Assembly (NCBI RefSeq): GCF_963576675.1
Contig: NC_088916.1
Span: forward strand, 77,331,501-77,395,500
From: Euphorbia lathyris
Lineage: Eukaryota; Streptophyta; Magnoliopsida; Malpighiales; Euphorbiaceae
DNA: 64,000 nucleotides
Direction: 5' to 3'
Shown: positions 11,760 through 23,174 of the stretch, in pieces
Position numbering within the stretch: position 1 is the first letter of the stretch
Layout of the letters: each line of letters begins with the position of its first letter
Translations under genes and position numbers: made by a program
Notes under the pieces: model-generated
Seen by the model: the letters and a program-made list of their open reading frames with translations, nothing else
Database searches by the model: none
What the model was told of the DNA's origin: nothing

Positions 11760-12180
11760 ACACTGCTCCTCCTTCCTCTCACCCTCTTCTTTCTTATCCT
11801 CTCCACACTGCTCTTCCTTCCTCTCACCATCTTCCTTCTTATCTACTCCACTCTGATCTTCTTTACTATCCCAGTCTTCATTCTTCTTTTCTTCTTCACT
11901 ATGTTCCGCACCATGCTCTTCTACAACATTCGCCTTCCCCGCATCCCCACCTATTTCCCCCATAAAGTCGAAATTCGTATACATATCACATCCAAGACGC
12001 TCTCCCATCCGATCTGCCTTACTCACAGCCCGTAGCTCCGCCATTAACTCCTCCTTCAACTCCACCCTCAACTCATCCTTCAACTCTGCCCTCAACTCCT
12101 CCTTCAACTCCACCTTCAACTCTGCCCTCAACTCCTCCTTCAACTCCACCCTCTCCCGCCTATTAGACTCACTGAACTCT
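11760..12180. repeat. In-gene minisatellites encoding acidic and coiled-coil repeats
   Basis: Within the protease gene, 12020-12160 repeats short units such as ctcaactcctccttcaactc (read on minus as ELKEELRAELK), and 11760-11850 holds two ~45-bp units read as KEEQCGEDKKEEGER. The repeats stay in frame, so they lengthen the protein's charged middle rather than break it. Confidence 0.6.
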
Positions 12181-13784
12181 GATCTCATCTTCCGCACCAA
12201 TTCATCTGCCAATGAATCTTTAAGTTCCACCTTCAACATTTCAAATCTCTCCCGCATCCTTGCCTTCCTTTCTTCTTCCTCATTTGCATGTACATTCATT
12301 TCATTCTTCTTCTTACACCTCTTCGCGTTTCTAATTATGTCCTCCTCATCCATATCATTATACTCTTCCTCCTCATTTTCCACATCCTCTTCACCCTGAT
12401 TACCTACAACATTCTCTTCCTCACTCTCTACCGCATGCTCTTCCTCATTATGTACCTCATTCTCTTCCTCATTGTTCTCCTCTTCTTGACTTAGCTCAGA
12501 CCCCTTATAAGGTTCGAATAACACATCAAGGTCAAGGTCTACGGCTTTCCCATCAAAATAATCCTTCATTGGCGCATACCAATCACACTTTGCCTCGTCT
12601 TCCTCGATAACAAGTTCAGATGCTTGCACATCAGCTGACTGAAAACATGAAAAATCAAACCCAACTCCATAAGCACATGTTACTTACATCCAAAGCACAC
12701 ATTAATTCTGTACACAAGACATATGTACTTACCTTAAATATTTCTTCAGCTTCTAAGAAAGTTATATTCTTTGCACTTATCCACCGACATATATGAGGGT
12801 ACACGGTCTTTGGTCCCCTCAAATAGTATTTAGGGGGTGCACGCAATATCTGTAGTATCCAAGCCTACAAAGTATTAAATAAAAATCATTACAGTTGAAA
12901 TCTAACATGAAGTAAATCACATGAATATAGGAAACATACATGGAACGCTTGTGCTAATCCATGAAGCTGATATGGGACGGCCTTCTTCTGTCCTTCTTCC
13001 TCGTTGTACGCGTCAAATGCCTTCTTCCTTCCTAGGATACCCCGTTCTATCGCCTTGTACAGCTCATCCCAAGCAGGCACACCCCATGGAAACGAGTTAA
13101 ATACAGTGGAGAAATCAGTTAGGTTGATGATATTATCATCAACCTTTTTCAATGGATCAGTTGTGAGTAGGAACCTATGTATAACGAACAACATAGCCAT
13201 TGCCACTGCATCATCGTTATTTTTATTTTTTTTGCCCAATTAGTCTGTAAGAAGGTATCGAATATATTTTTGTGATTTATGCTCTCTCTACCTCCGAAGT
13301 AGAGATTCCTCAATCTTTTTTCCCTTTTATAATTGCTCGTCCATTTAAAAATTGGTAACGGATCACCTAGTCTCAATCCGGTTATGAGTGCGAATTCACG
13401 CCAACCGAATTTCACTTCAACACCATTGATTTTGAACCACATTTCTTCGGATTTACCCTCTTTCGGATTGATCTCCATTGTAAGAACCCCATGGCATAGA
13501 GGAGAGGACAACGAATACACTTTGAAGTCCACCAAATGCCCGAAACATGTTTTCCTGAACATGGCCAACTGCACTGTGGATAATCTTTCTTTCACTTTCT
13601 TCATCACCTCAGCATCAGAATGAACTGTGATAGTAGCTCTCGTATCATAGGCGTAGGGGTACCTAAAGGTGTCTTTGATACTCTTCTTAAGTGTCTTTGA
13701 TGTCCTCTTCCTCTTTTTGGAATTAGACTTAGAATGATCACCCTTCCAAATCATAAAGTAGATCAAATTAGTCAAGTAAATACT

Positions 13785-13935
13785 CACTTCGCGAATATGA
13801 AATTCGCGAACGGACAAGAATATTCGCGAATTCGCATATGCGGAACAATAGCATATGCATCGACTGCTTCGTGGACATGATTTTACTTCGCATATTGCGA
13901 TGTTCGCGAAGTAAACTCATATTCGCGAATTGGTC
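13785..13935. repeat. TTCGCGAA palindrome array at the 5' side of the protease gene
   Basis: ACTTCGCGAAT, AATTCGCGAA and TATTCGCGAA recur within 150 bp. By the inferred splicing this array lies in the first intron of the protease gene, between 13742 and 14129. 14412-14940 beyond the element is AT-rich and I see nothing in it. Confidence 0.65.
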
Positions 13936-14933
13936 GATTCTGTAAAATTTGGTCGCTACAACTGATTTAAACTATTTCTAAGTATCATTTTAACAAAACG
14001 AAGCTATGAACCAACGAAAAAACACAATAAATTTGCAAACCCTACTTCTAAATCGTAGGAGAAGTAAAATCACCGTAGCATAGGAATAGAAGCGTTAAAA
14101 CCTAATCAAAAATCACAAAATAACATACCTTCTTGTCGGTTCTTGCCATTAGAATCGGTTGGAAGTCGTTGGAAGAAGAAATGTAAAGATTAGAGGTGTT
14201 GAAGATGTTCGTCGTTCGAGTTTTTGATGTTCGTCGTTCGAGTTTTCGCGAATGGTTAGGAGTGAAATGCATAAGTTCTTATATATATATGAAGGACATT
14301 TTGGGAAAGTATTCAAGGCATAGTCTATATATATAAATTGGTTGATAATGAGTCTGAAAATGTAAATGGGCCTCCCATTACATCCATTTTTGTAATTTTC
14401 CCTTCTACAAATATTGAAAATAAGCTTAATTTTATCACTTTAACATACTTGATACGAAGTGTCCAAGTGTTGTGTCATATCAATTTGCTTAAAAACAGCT
14501 AAGGAATATTGTATGTCCATATTAAAAATAAAAGAGTTTCTATAATATTCCTTGAGTATGTGCTGTCTTAGTTGTAAAAGAAATATATATTTTTATTATA
14601 TGCTCAAAATCTTGTCAACCCTCTAGTTCTTGTATTTATTAAAAAAATTATATACCGAAAGTATTTAAGAATTTCTAAAATAAAGAATTAATCAATGATA
14701 ATTTAAACAAATAAAAGGATATAAATTTTTTTATTATTATCTTGATGGAACCTAAATATTATCTTAAAAGTTTGAGAATCTTCAAGTCAACATCAACGAG
14801 ATTTGACGATGGTAACCATCGTCAAATTATACTCTCATTTTGATAAATACGGTTTTTCTCTTATAAATTTATATTGCATCAAAAAATTTGATGCAACATT
14901 AAATAATATTTTATTACTATTTTTTACTTTTAC

Positions 14934-14972
<39 letters not shown>

Positions 14973-14975
<3 letters not shown>

Positions 14976-16482
14976 GAGGGATCAAGTGAGAACCCTCCCT
15001 TAGGTGAGGACACTTTGATAGGTGAGAACCACCTAAAACTACGTCGTTTTGAGTAGGGAAACAAAAAAAAACACTACTGCTTAGGGGGTTCGAACTTGGA
15101 ACACTTAATCTAAACTCCACATTGCTTACCAATGAACCAATTGCTTTTTTTGTGTATTATGTTGCGCGCTGCTTAATATACCACTACCCTTTTAGCTTCT
15201 ATTGTTTAATATTTGACGCATTCACTTATTAATATCGATTAAATATGCATAATAATTAATTATTAATAGAAAAAAAGAAATGTGCATAATAATGAATTAT
15301 TAATAGAAAAAAAAAGAAATGTGCATAATAATGAATTATTAATAGAAAAAAATCCAAGAACATGCTCTAATTTCTTATTTATTTAATTCATTTATATTTT
15401 TGTAATTTATGTTATATAAGAAAATATATTTTTTAAAACATACGTTAGAACATATATTTTAACTTTTAAAACACGAACTATGAAGTTTAGAACGTACGAC
15501 ATATTTTTTAGAACATACGTTATGTTTTTTAGAACATGTGTTATGTTTTTTTGAACATGAGTTATAAATTATATTATAGAACAAATGAAAAAACGATCCA
15601 GATATCTACTGATTTTTTTAGAACATTATACTTAATTTTTGAAACACAAACTATATATTTTTTAAAACAAACGTTAGAACATATATTTTAACTTTTAAAA
15701 CACGAACTATGAAGTTTAGAACGTACGACATATTTTTTAGAACATACGTTATGGCTTTTAGAACATGTGTTATGTTTTTTCGAACACGAGTTATAAATTA
15801 TATTATAGAACAAATGAAAAAACGATCGAGATATCTACTGATTTTTTTAGAACATTATACTTAATTTTTGGAACACAAAATATAAACTTTAGAACATACG
15901 TTATGTTTTTTAGAACGTACGTTATGTTATTTAGAATATGAGTTAGTAATTATATTATAGAACAAATGTAAAAATGGTTCATATATTTACTATTTTTTTT
16001 AAACATTATACTTAATTTTTAGAACACAAATTATAAAGTTTATAACATATGTAACAATCGTCCTTAACATTTTAAAATATAAATTACAAAAATATAGAGG
16101 AATTAAATAAATAAGAAATTAGAGCATGTTCTTGGATTTTTTTTCTATTAATAATTCATTATTATGAACATTTCTTTTTTTTCTATTAATAATTTATTAT
16201 TATGCACATTTAATCGATATTAGTAAGTGCATGCATCAAATATTAAACAATAGAAGCTAAAAACGCAATGGTATATAAAGCAGCACGCAACATAATAGAC
16301 AAGAAAAGCAATTGGCTCAGTGGTAAGCAGTGTGGAGTGTAAATGTAGAGTTGCAGGTTCGATTCCTCCAAAGCAGCAGCGTTTTTTTTTTTATTTTTCT
16401 ACTCAAAACGACGTAGTTTTGAGTGTTCTCACCATAAGGAAGTATCCTCACCTAAAAAAGGGTTCTCACAAGAGTCCTCCCC
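14973..16482. mobile_element. 1.5-kb foldback/TIR element with tRNA-like arms, inserted in a (TA)n tract
   Basis: The termini (GGGGAGGG... / ...CCTCCCC) sit in TATATA tracts, and about 380 bp at each end are inverted copies of each other. Both arms contain a tRNA-like module: on the right, an A-box-like TGGCTCAGTGG at 16313-16323, a B-box GGTTCGATTCC at 16357-16367 and then a T-run near 16381; on the left the same on the other strand (about 15085-15145). The centre (15430-16060) holds two good copies and a decayed third of a ~229-bp AT-rich unit. No protein is encoded. Superfamily is uncertain; the TA-tract target hides any duplication. 16483-16784 has nothing I can name. Confidence 0.65.
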
Positions 16483-16784
16483 TATATATATATATAGAGT
16501 ATTATATATTTTGGTATATAAAATATTATTATTTGAAATGAATTTTTTTATTTAGAGAGTGAAAATGAGATGATTCAAAACATTGTAACAACACCAAAAT
16601 AGAAAGAAAATAACGGTTTGATAACAAAAGTGATGAAATGAGTTGAAGATATTTAAAACATCACTAGCCTCATATATTTATTTAGAAAAACTCAACTATG
16701 CACCTATACTATAAAAATGTCTCATTTATCTATTGTAATTATTGAAAGTGGCCTAGTGACTTTTTAGAGTGATCTTTTACCACT

Positions 16785-17244
16785 CACTAGTAAAAAAGCC
16801 ATTTGCATAATCCATTTAGGACTATTTGCATCGGTTATTGTCCGATGTAAATCCCTCGATGCAAATGTATTTGTATCGGTCATGAACCAATACAATTGGT
16901 TGACGCATTTGTGTCGATCTTTTTAAAGGATCGATGCAAATGAAACTCATTTGCATCGATCCGTTTAAAAGGATTGATGCAAATAATACAGTTATTTTTA
17001 CCGATTCATGTCAATGGACCGATGCAAATAATTTAGTTGATATTTATATCGGCCCGTTTAAAAGAACCGATATAAATAATACAGTTATTTGTATCGATCT
17101 TTATTAAAGGGTAGATGCAAATACTGAATGTCATGACATTTGCATCGGTCCAAATAAAGAGTCGATACAAATATACCTTTTGCATTGCACTTTATAAAAA
17201 TCAATGCAAATAGGTCGATATAAATAGTTATTTTTCCACTAATG
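16785..17244. mobile_element. CACTA-like non-autonomous element (MITE)
   Basis: The left end is CACTAGTAAAAAA and the right end complements to CATTAGTGGAAAAA, a slightly mutated CACTA terminus. Between them the motif ATTTGCATCGGTCC and its variants (GATGCAAAT, GATCGATGCAAAT) occur repeatedly on both strands, matching the subterminal repeat arrays of CACTA transposons. No 3-bp duplication is evident, so the borders carry some doubt. Confidence 0.65.
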
Positions 17245-17346
17245 TCTAACTTTTTTTTTTTTTTTTGATAAAAATGTCTAACTTATTTTAGTACATTGTT
17301 CTTTTCAGTAATAGAGAAGATCAAATGTGTAATATAACACTCCGTC

Positions 17347-18076
17347 TAGGGGTGGACACGGTTCGGTTAACCGGTCCATTAGGTAAAAAAAATTAACCAA
17401 ACCGTTATCAACAGTTTTTTAACCATCTAAACTAAAACCGGTCCATATCAATCAGTTAACCATACAATTGGTTAACCACTAATTTCGGTTAGGTTTTTCG
17501 GTTAACTGTTTTTAACCAATTCTCACTAGTTAACCAAAAATCAACGGTTAACCATAATTTTTACCCAAACCTAAATTTTTAAACAATATTGAAATACACA
17601 TAATTTCAAAAATTCAAGCTAATCGAATTCATATAAAAGTTCAGAATTCAAACATAAGTACCGAACTAAAAAACAATTCATCAAGTTTACATTTAAAACA
17701 TAAAGAAATGTAAATGATATTTCGTCAAAGTAGTTATTACAACATAAAGCAGTATAATCTATGTTATATATTTATATTAATCTATGTTATAATCTATGTA
17801 TTTATATTAAGCAGTATAATCTATATATTTATATTTGCCTTGCCTTTGTCGTCAAATGGCCTATATATATTTTTTAAATTTATATTTATTAAACGGTTCG
17901 GTTAACCGTTAACCGCGGTTTTTGAACACTCTAATCCGAAAACGAAACCGAAACCAGTACCTATCTATTTTTTTAACTATTAAGAAAACCACCGATTCGA
18001 TTAACCGCTTTTTCCAGTTCAAATTACTAATTTTTGGTTCAATTACCGGTTTGATCGGTTTTTTTGCCCACCCCTA
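17347..18076. mobile_element. hAT-like non-autonomous element (730 bp)
   Basis: The ends are inverted repeats (TAGGGGTGGACA; right end complements to TAGGGGTGGGCA). Flanks are ACTCCGTC (17339-17346) and ACTCCATC (18077-18084), an 8-bp duplication with one change, as expected for hAT. The subterminal regions are full of GGTTAACCGG / ACCGGTT / CGGTTCGGTT motifs on both strands. No transposase is present. Confidence 0.75.
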
Positions 18077-18364
18077 ACTCCATCATGTATTTACCATATG
18101 AGGGGTTTATATAGTTGACTATTGTGATGAAGTACACTAGGAGTAGGAGTGGATATCACGACTTTGAGAATTACTAGATATTCCTTATTTTAATATAAAA
18201 GATCGGTCGTATCTTTTTTAGCATTATTTTAAATAATATTTGTATTATTAAATTATTAATAATACAACCAATAATTCCATGTGCGGATATTTTTTTTGAA
18301 AGAAAAAATATATCACCATGTGCGGATATTTAAGTCAACATATTAATATAATAATACCAACTCC

Positions 18365-18372
18365 CTATATAC
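18365..18372 (+). promoter_or_regulatory. Likely TATA box of the F-box/PP2 gene
   Basis: CTATATAC lies about 50 bp before the ATG at 18418, a plausible distance for a short 5' leader. 18085-18364 upstream is AT-rich with no other motif I would name; the hAT-like element ends only 341 bp before the start codon, so part of the promoter may be transposon-derived. Confidence 0.45.
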
Positions 18373-18417
18373 CACATCCATCCCTGAAATTGAATCAGAA
18401 CGCCTAACAGCCGGAGA

Positions 18418-18917
18418 ATGGGTGGAGAGAACGGCGGAGGACGGAATATTCTTGATTTGGCGGAAGATATCGTAGCAAACATCTTCTCGTCCACGAGTCC
18501 TCGTGATAGTTGCAGATTATCGACGGTATCCTCCAAGTTCAGAGATCTTCTTCAGTCCGACGCCGTTTGGAATAGATTCCTTCCATCGGAGTTCCAGTCT
18601 ATTATTTCTAAATCCTCTGATTCTCCATTGTTGAATCGTTGCTGTTCGAAGAAGCAGCTTTATCTCAGCCTCTGCGATAATCCAATCGTAATCGAAGATG
18701 GAAGAAAGGTACGTAGTTCAGATTCCAGATCTATGAATTTTAATTGTTAGATCTAAGATAAGATGATTTTAATCTCCAAATGTTGTTATTGTTAGTAGAG
18801 CTTTGCATTGGAGAAAGTGAGTGGGAAGAAAAGTTATATGATATCTGCAAGAGATATGAAGATTGCTTGGGGAGATACTCCTGCTTATTGGAGATGGATT
18901 TCGAATCCTGATTCCAG
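18418..18917 (+). CDS. F-box/PP2-B-like protein, exons 1 and 2 (5' half of a split gene)
   Basis: F-box proteins select targets for SCF ubiquitin ligases; PP2-B members pair an N-terminal F-box with a C-terminal phloem-protein-2 lectin-like domain. Exon 1 (18418-18708, 97 codons) holds the F-box: EDIVANIFSSTSPRDSCRLS and SDAVWNRFLPSEFQSII. It ends AAAG/GTACG. Exon 2 (18799-18917) reads SFALEKVSGKKSYMISARDM then YWRWISNPDS, the usual start of the PP2 part, and ends TTCCAG/GTTTG two bases into an Arg codon. The next exon with the matching phase (ATTCGGAG, completing Arg) first occurs at 48064. Spliced to an intact exon 3 copy the protein would be 303 aa, normal for the family. The intron between is about 29 kb. 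Both exons are undamaged. Confidence 0.88.
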
Positions 18918-19035
18918 GTTTGATCTAACCCTTAATCGGACGCAATTTGATTGAATTCGGTTTTTTTTTTTATTCAGTTTTTTTTTTTTGGTCGAAATGA
19001 AAGAAAGGAAAAAAGAAAAAAAGAAGCAGGGGCAG

Positions 19036-22000
19036 CTAAACTAGAAGCCTGGGAAAAGATATGCCTATCAGGTCTTCATGAAGAGTCTGCAGAATACCAG
19101 GAGCAGAAATGAGAACCTCAACACCAAGGGGAGCTTCATGAGCCAAATTTGCAAGGAGATCAGCACATTTATTCCCTTCTATGTGAATGTGGCTGATTTT
19201 GGACCAAGTGAACTGCGATAGTAAATTCCGAATGTGCCGATTAAGACACGAGATGGATGATGGTTCGAGCAACCATTACTTATAAAATTCACAGCTTCAA
19301 GACAGTCAGATTCAATCCAGATTTTGTCAAAACCTTGCTGTAAGGCCAAGTTTAACCCAGTAGCAATTCCCCAAAGCTCGGCTTCAAACGAATTACCTCG
19401 GCCAATCTTATGTAAAAAACCGCTAATCCAAGTGCCATTCCCATCTCGAAACAGCCCTCCTGCAGCTATATGGTCGTTGTTGTCGCGTCTGGAGCCATCT
19501 GTGTTCAGTTTAATAGTAGTGTCTGAAGGTTTCTCCCATCCTATCCAAACCTCCGATGTTCTCCTCCCCCCAGTTTCATAAAACGGCATCAGCCAGCTAG
19601 TTTCATTTTCTCTCAGTCGACGCTTGATGAAGCCGTGTTTGTCAATAGGCACGGCAAAGTCTTTTTGGAATATCAGTTTATTCCGCCATTCCCAGAGAGT
19701 TGCAGCAATGATGATGAAAACCTGTCTCCAATTTTGGAAGCCATAACTAGAGTCCAGACACACGATACTTTTTGTAAACCAATTCTCCTCAGCCAAATCA
19801 AAGAAATCCTGCCAGTAGGTATTAGGAATGAAACTTCTCCAAACATCAGCACTCAGATGACAATCCCGTAATGCATGTGTCAGAGTTTCCACTGCACCTT
19901 TACATCTAGAGCAAGTCCCAACATCTACCAGATGCCTCCGACAGCGCTCCGCATTTGTCAAGAGCCGGTCATGCAGGCTAAGCCAAGCGAAAGTCTTAAA
20001 ACGCTGAGGCACTTTTAGAGTCCAAACAAGCTTGAATCTGTTATTGCTCATAACAGTAGACTCATTATTAATCAAGGCATTATAGGCTGATTTACAAGAA
20101 AACTCTCCAGAGGCTGAAAAACGCCAGCGAGGAATATCATAAAACCCCAAGTCACGGGAAACCAGGACACAATGGAGCCGCATAGCAGTTTCTTCATCAA
20201 AGAAGGCTTCCAAAATCTCCCATCGCCAATGACCATCACTGTTAATAAATTCCTTTACTTTGTGATTGGATAATTCATCCGGAATAGGAATCACAGCCTG
20301 GTCTCTAAGCCTGTAATTACCGAGCCATATATCATCCCAGAAGGAGACCAGACTGCCATCTCCAATATTCCAGGCCAAGCCATTAAAAAGTTCATTAAAA
20401 ACAGAGTTCAGACTTCGCCAAAGGAACGAGCGATTTCTGACAGCTCTTCTATCTCCCCCAAAGATAACGTCCTTTCTATATTTATTTGCCAGGACAGTAA
20501 CCCAAAATTGATTTGGTTCCTTCCAAATTTTCCATAGAAGTTTCATTAGCAGAACTTTATTGTTATCCTTAGCCTTTCTGATACCCACCCCTCCTAAGTC
20601 TTTCGGGTTGCAAACCGTGTCCCATGGGATAAGGTGAATTTTCTGATCCTCACCATTGCTGCCCCAGACAAAGCCCCTATTTAACTTATCCATTTTCTTC
20701 AAGACCCCCGTAGGCAGCATATTCGTTTGCATAATATGATTTGGGGCAGCAGATGTAACAGATTGGGCCAATGTAATCCTTCTAGCCAAGGAGAGGGATT
20801 TTGCTTTCCAGGAGCTAAGTTTGGCCTGTATTTTATTAACAGTGTCGGCAAACGTAGTCATGGAGACTCGACCATGAAGAAGAGGGACTCCCAAATATTT
20901 ACCAAGGCATTTGGTAAGCGGAATATTACAAGTAGCGCTTAAATGGCGAGCCAACCTGTCAGACACATTTCTTGAAACACATAATTTGGATTTTTGGAGA
21001 TTAATGCTTTGACCTGAGTAACTGCAAAAGATATCCATAACCTCCATAAAGTGTTGAATTTGAGAGATGTCAGCTTCTAAGAAGATCATGATGTCATCTG
21101 CAAAGAAGAGGTGGCTGATATCAGGTCCATCCCGCGTTAGTCTGATAGGCTTAATCTTTTTTGAGTCAATTGCATCTCTCAAAAGGTGATCCAGTCGTGC
21201 CATACATATGACGAACAGGTACGGGGAAATAGGATCGCCTTGCCTAATACCCCGAGAAGGGGTAAAAGAGCCAGTTATCTCCCCATTTATCAGGACATGC
21301 ATAGAGGTGGAGGTTAAGCAACGGCTAATGACATCTTGCCAGGTATTAGGAACTCCAGCCTGGGTCAGTGAAGTAGCAATAAAGTTCCAATTGAGTCCGT
21401 CATAGGCTTTCTCTAAGTCAATCTTAATTGCAACGAAACCTTTCTTCCCTTTCTTGATTCGCATAGAGTGAATGACCTCCTGGGAAATAATGATATTGTC
21501 CACGATTTGACGACCAGGAACGAAACTGCATTGGGTAGGAGCAATGATACTGGGAAGAAAGCGTTGAAGTCGATTAGCTACAATCTTTGTAATGATCTTG
21601 TACATAACATTACAGAGACTGATTGGTCGATACTGGCGAAGGGACACATGATTAGTAACCTTGGGGATAAGCACCAAGAGAGTCTGATTAACATTAGCTA
21701 TATTCTCACAGCCTGTGAAACAATTAAAGACGAAGTCATAGAGGCTATCTTTCACTACTTTCTAGTGCTTCTGAAAAAAACCCGCAGGAAGGCCATCCAC
21801 ACCTGGCGCCTTATAAGGATTCATATCAAATAGAGCTGCTTTGATATCCTTTCTAGTGACTGGGCGGAAAAACTCGATAACCTCAGCACTGGGGATCCTC
21901 GGGTAGGTATTAGAAGTTTCAAGACTGCCTGAGTGCCGAGAGGCCTCCTCCTCAAAAAGCCTCATATAAAATGTTTTGGCATGCTCACGAATCTCTTTAA

Positions 22001-23141
22001 TGTCGTAAATCCAAGAGTCGTCTTCAGATTGGAGGGCTTCAATTTTGTTATTTTTTCGGCGAACAATAGTGGAAAGATGGTAATATTTCGTGTTTCGGTC
22101 CCCTTGGGTGATCCATCTCTTTCTGGATTTCTGAAACCACAAAATCTCCTCTTGCCTCAAGACTGCAAACAACTCATTCTGGAGGGATCTCTCAAGTTGG
22201 GATAGGTTGTCGCTGTAGCCGTTAGATAAGGAACATTGAATCCCCGACAACCGGTTCAAGATTGTCTTTTTCCGATTGAAAACATTCCCAAAGACTGCCT
22301 TATTCCATAACCTAGCTTTATTCTTGAAGTTATTGGCAGTAATAAGTGGGTGGATTTTTCCCCCCCAAGCTTCACTGACCACATTCTTGAAGTCCTGATG
22401 CTCCTCCCAGGCCATAAGATAGCGAAAAGGGCGGAGTTCCTTATCCCCGACTAGACCCTTCATCTTGAAAATGATAGGGGCATGGTCAGAGTGTCTAAAA
22501 GGAAGGTTAATAACCGATGCTTCAGGAAATTCCATCCTGCTTTTAATGTTTCCGTAAGCTTTATCTAGACGGACAGACAGAAAGCGACGTCTCCAAGTGA
22601 ACCTCGCACCAGAAAAGCCCAAGTCCATGACCCCACAGTCGTCCATAGCCATTTTATGGTTAATGGCTCTACGATTATAAAGTCGGCTTCCCCCTTGCTG
22701 GTCCTCAAGCGAGCCAATATCATTAAAGTCACCCATAATGAACCACGGGGCGTCCAAGCCTCTACTAATAAGGGAGAGGTTATCCCATAATATATTCCTT
22801 TCTGACAAAGCGGGGGAGGCATAAACAAAAGTGAAGAAGCAAACAAATTTTCCATGTTGCTTTACCTCGCAATGAATAAATTGCTGGTGCATTTGAAGAA
22901 CTCGAAGTTGAGTGCTGGAGTCACGCCAAAAGACCCAAATTCCACCTGATCGCCCTTGAGCTTCTGAACGAACACACTGCCATCCCTTGAATTTGTTAAC
23001 AATATTTTCAGCAACAACTCCGCTAACTTTAGTCTCCAACAAAACAAATAATGAGGGCTTATGAAGCCTCAAAAGGTCTTTCAGGTGTAAACGAGTTGCC
23101 TTACTCGCTGCACCCCGCACATTCCAGCATAGACAATCCAT
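19036..23141 (-). pseudogene. LINE ORF2: endonuclease, reverse transcriptase, RNase H (two lesions)
   Basis: This is the enzyme of target-primed reverse transcription. N-terminal AP-like endonuclease (MDCLCWNVRGA, LLETKVSG, MGDFNDI, RHSDHAPI); reverse transcriptase from about 21700 (RQYRPISLCNVMYKI, FVPGRQIVDNI, SRGIRQGDPISPYLF, active site FADD at about 21100); zinc-binding zf-RVT segment (CSRCKGAVETLTHALRDC, about 19900); C-terminal RNase H (LNTDGSRRDN; final HIHIEGNKCADLLANLA). About 1,360 codons, typical for plant L1. Damage: one TAG at 21762-21764, in frame with both sides, and a frameshift near 19265-19275 inside RNase H. Everything else is open, so loss of function looks fairly recent. 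Confidence 0.92.
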
Positions 23142-23174
23142 AAAAAGAGCGGGTAAACAAGAGGAACAATGGGT

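Larger units (their letters stand above)
10505..14149 (-). pseudogene. Ulp1/C48 cysteine protease gene with DUF1985 domain (degenerate, multi-exon)
   Basis: Ulp1-family proteases remove SUMO-like modifiers. Visible exons on the minus strand: 14129-14149 (MARTDKK, then GTATG); 13742 down to about 12940 (basic start, then DUF1985, ...FALITGLRLGD); about 12735-12865; about 11717-12640 (very acidic, with ELKEELRAELK coiled-coil repeats); about 11175-11620 (basic); and the catalytic part down to 10505. Catalytic residues are visible: His in ENHWILG, Asp in YIYDSCLS, Cys in SNDCGMLVC. Damage: a one-base loss in an A8 tract (13227-13234), TAA near 11221 and TGA near 10910. DUF1985 plus C48 is a known pairing in plant MULE-carried genes. 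Exon borders are read by eye. Confidence 0.85.
5678..14402. mobile_element. Complete 8.7-kb Mutator-like element (MULE) with transposase and Ulp1-type protease genes
   Basis: TTCTACAAA flanks the element directly at 5669-5677 and 14403-14411, a 9-bp duplication typical of MULEs. The TIRs are about 130 bp (5678-5808 and 14275-14402) and well matched. Each TIR carries a TATATATA-type TATA box (5791-5800; 14278-14290) firing inwards, so the two opposite-strand genes probably start from the TIRs. Order: broken transposase (plus), unknown ORF (plus), broken Ulp1/C48 protease gene (minus). MULEs with Ulp1-like genes are known in plants (Kaonashi type). Both recognised genes carry stops and frameshifts, so the element is probably not autonomous now. 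Confidence 0.9.

Noticed and set aside
14917..15132. 71-codon minus frame ending in YIYIYIY
   Set aside because: It reads the (TA)n tract and the TIR of the foldback element.
16305..16400. Functional tRNA gene in the TIR element
   Set aside because: A- and B-box-like motifs are present but I could not form a sound acceptor stem or anticodon loop; recorded as tRNA-like only.
18961..18990. Clear LINE target-site duplication
   Set aside because: I compared the bases before the T-runs with 47580-47790 and found no convincing match, so no TSD is claimed.
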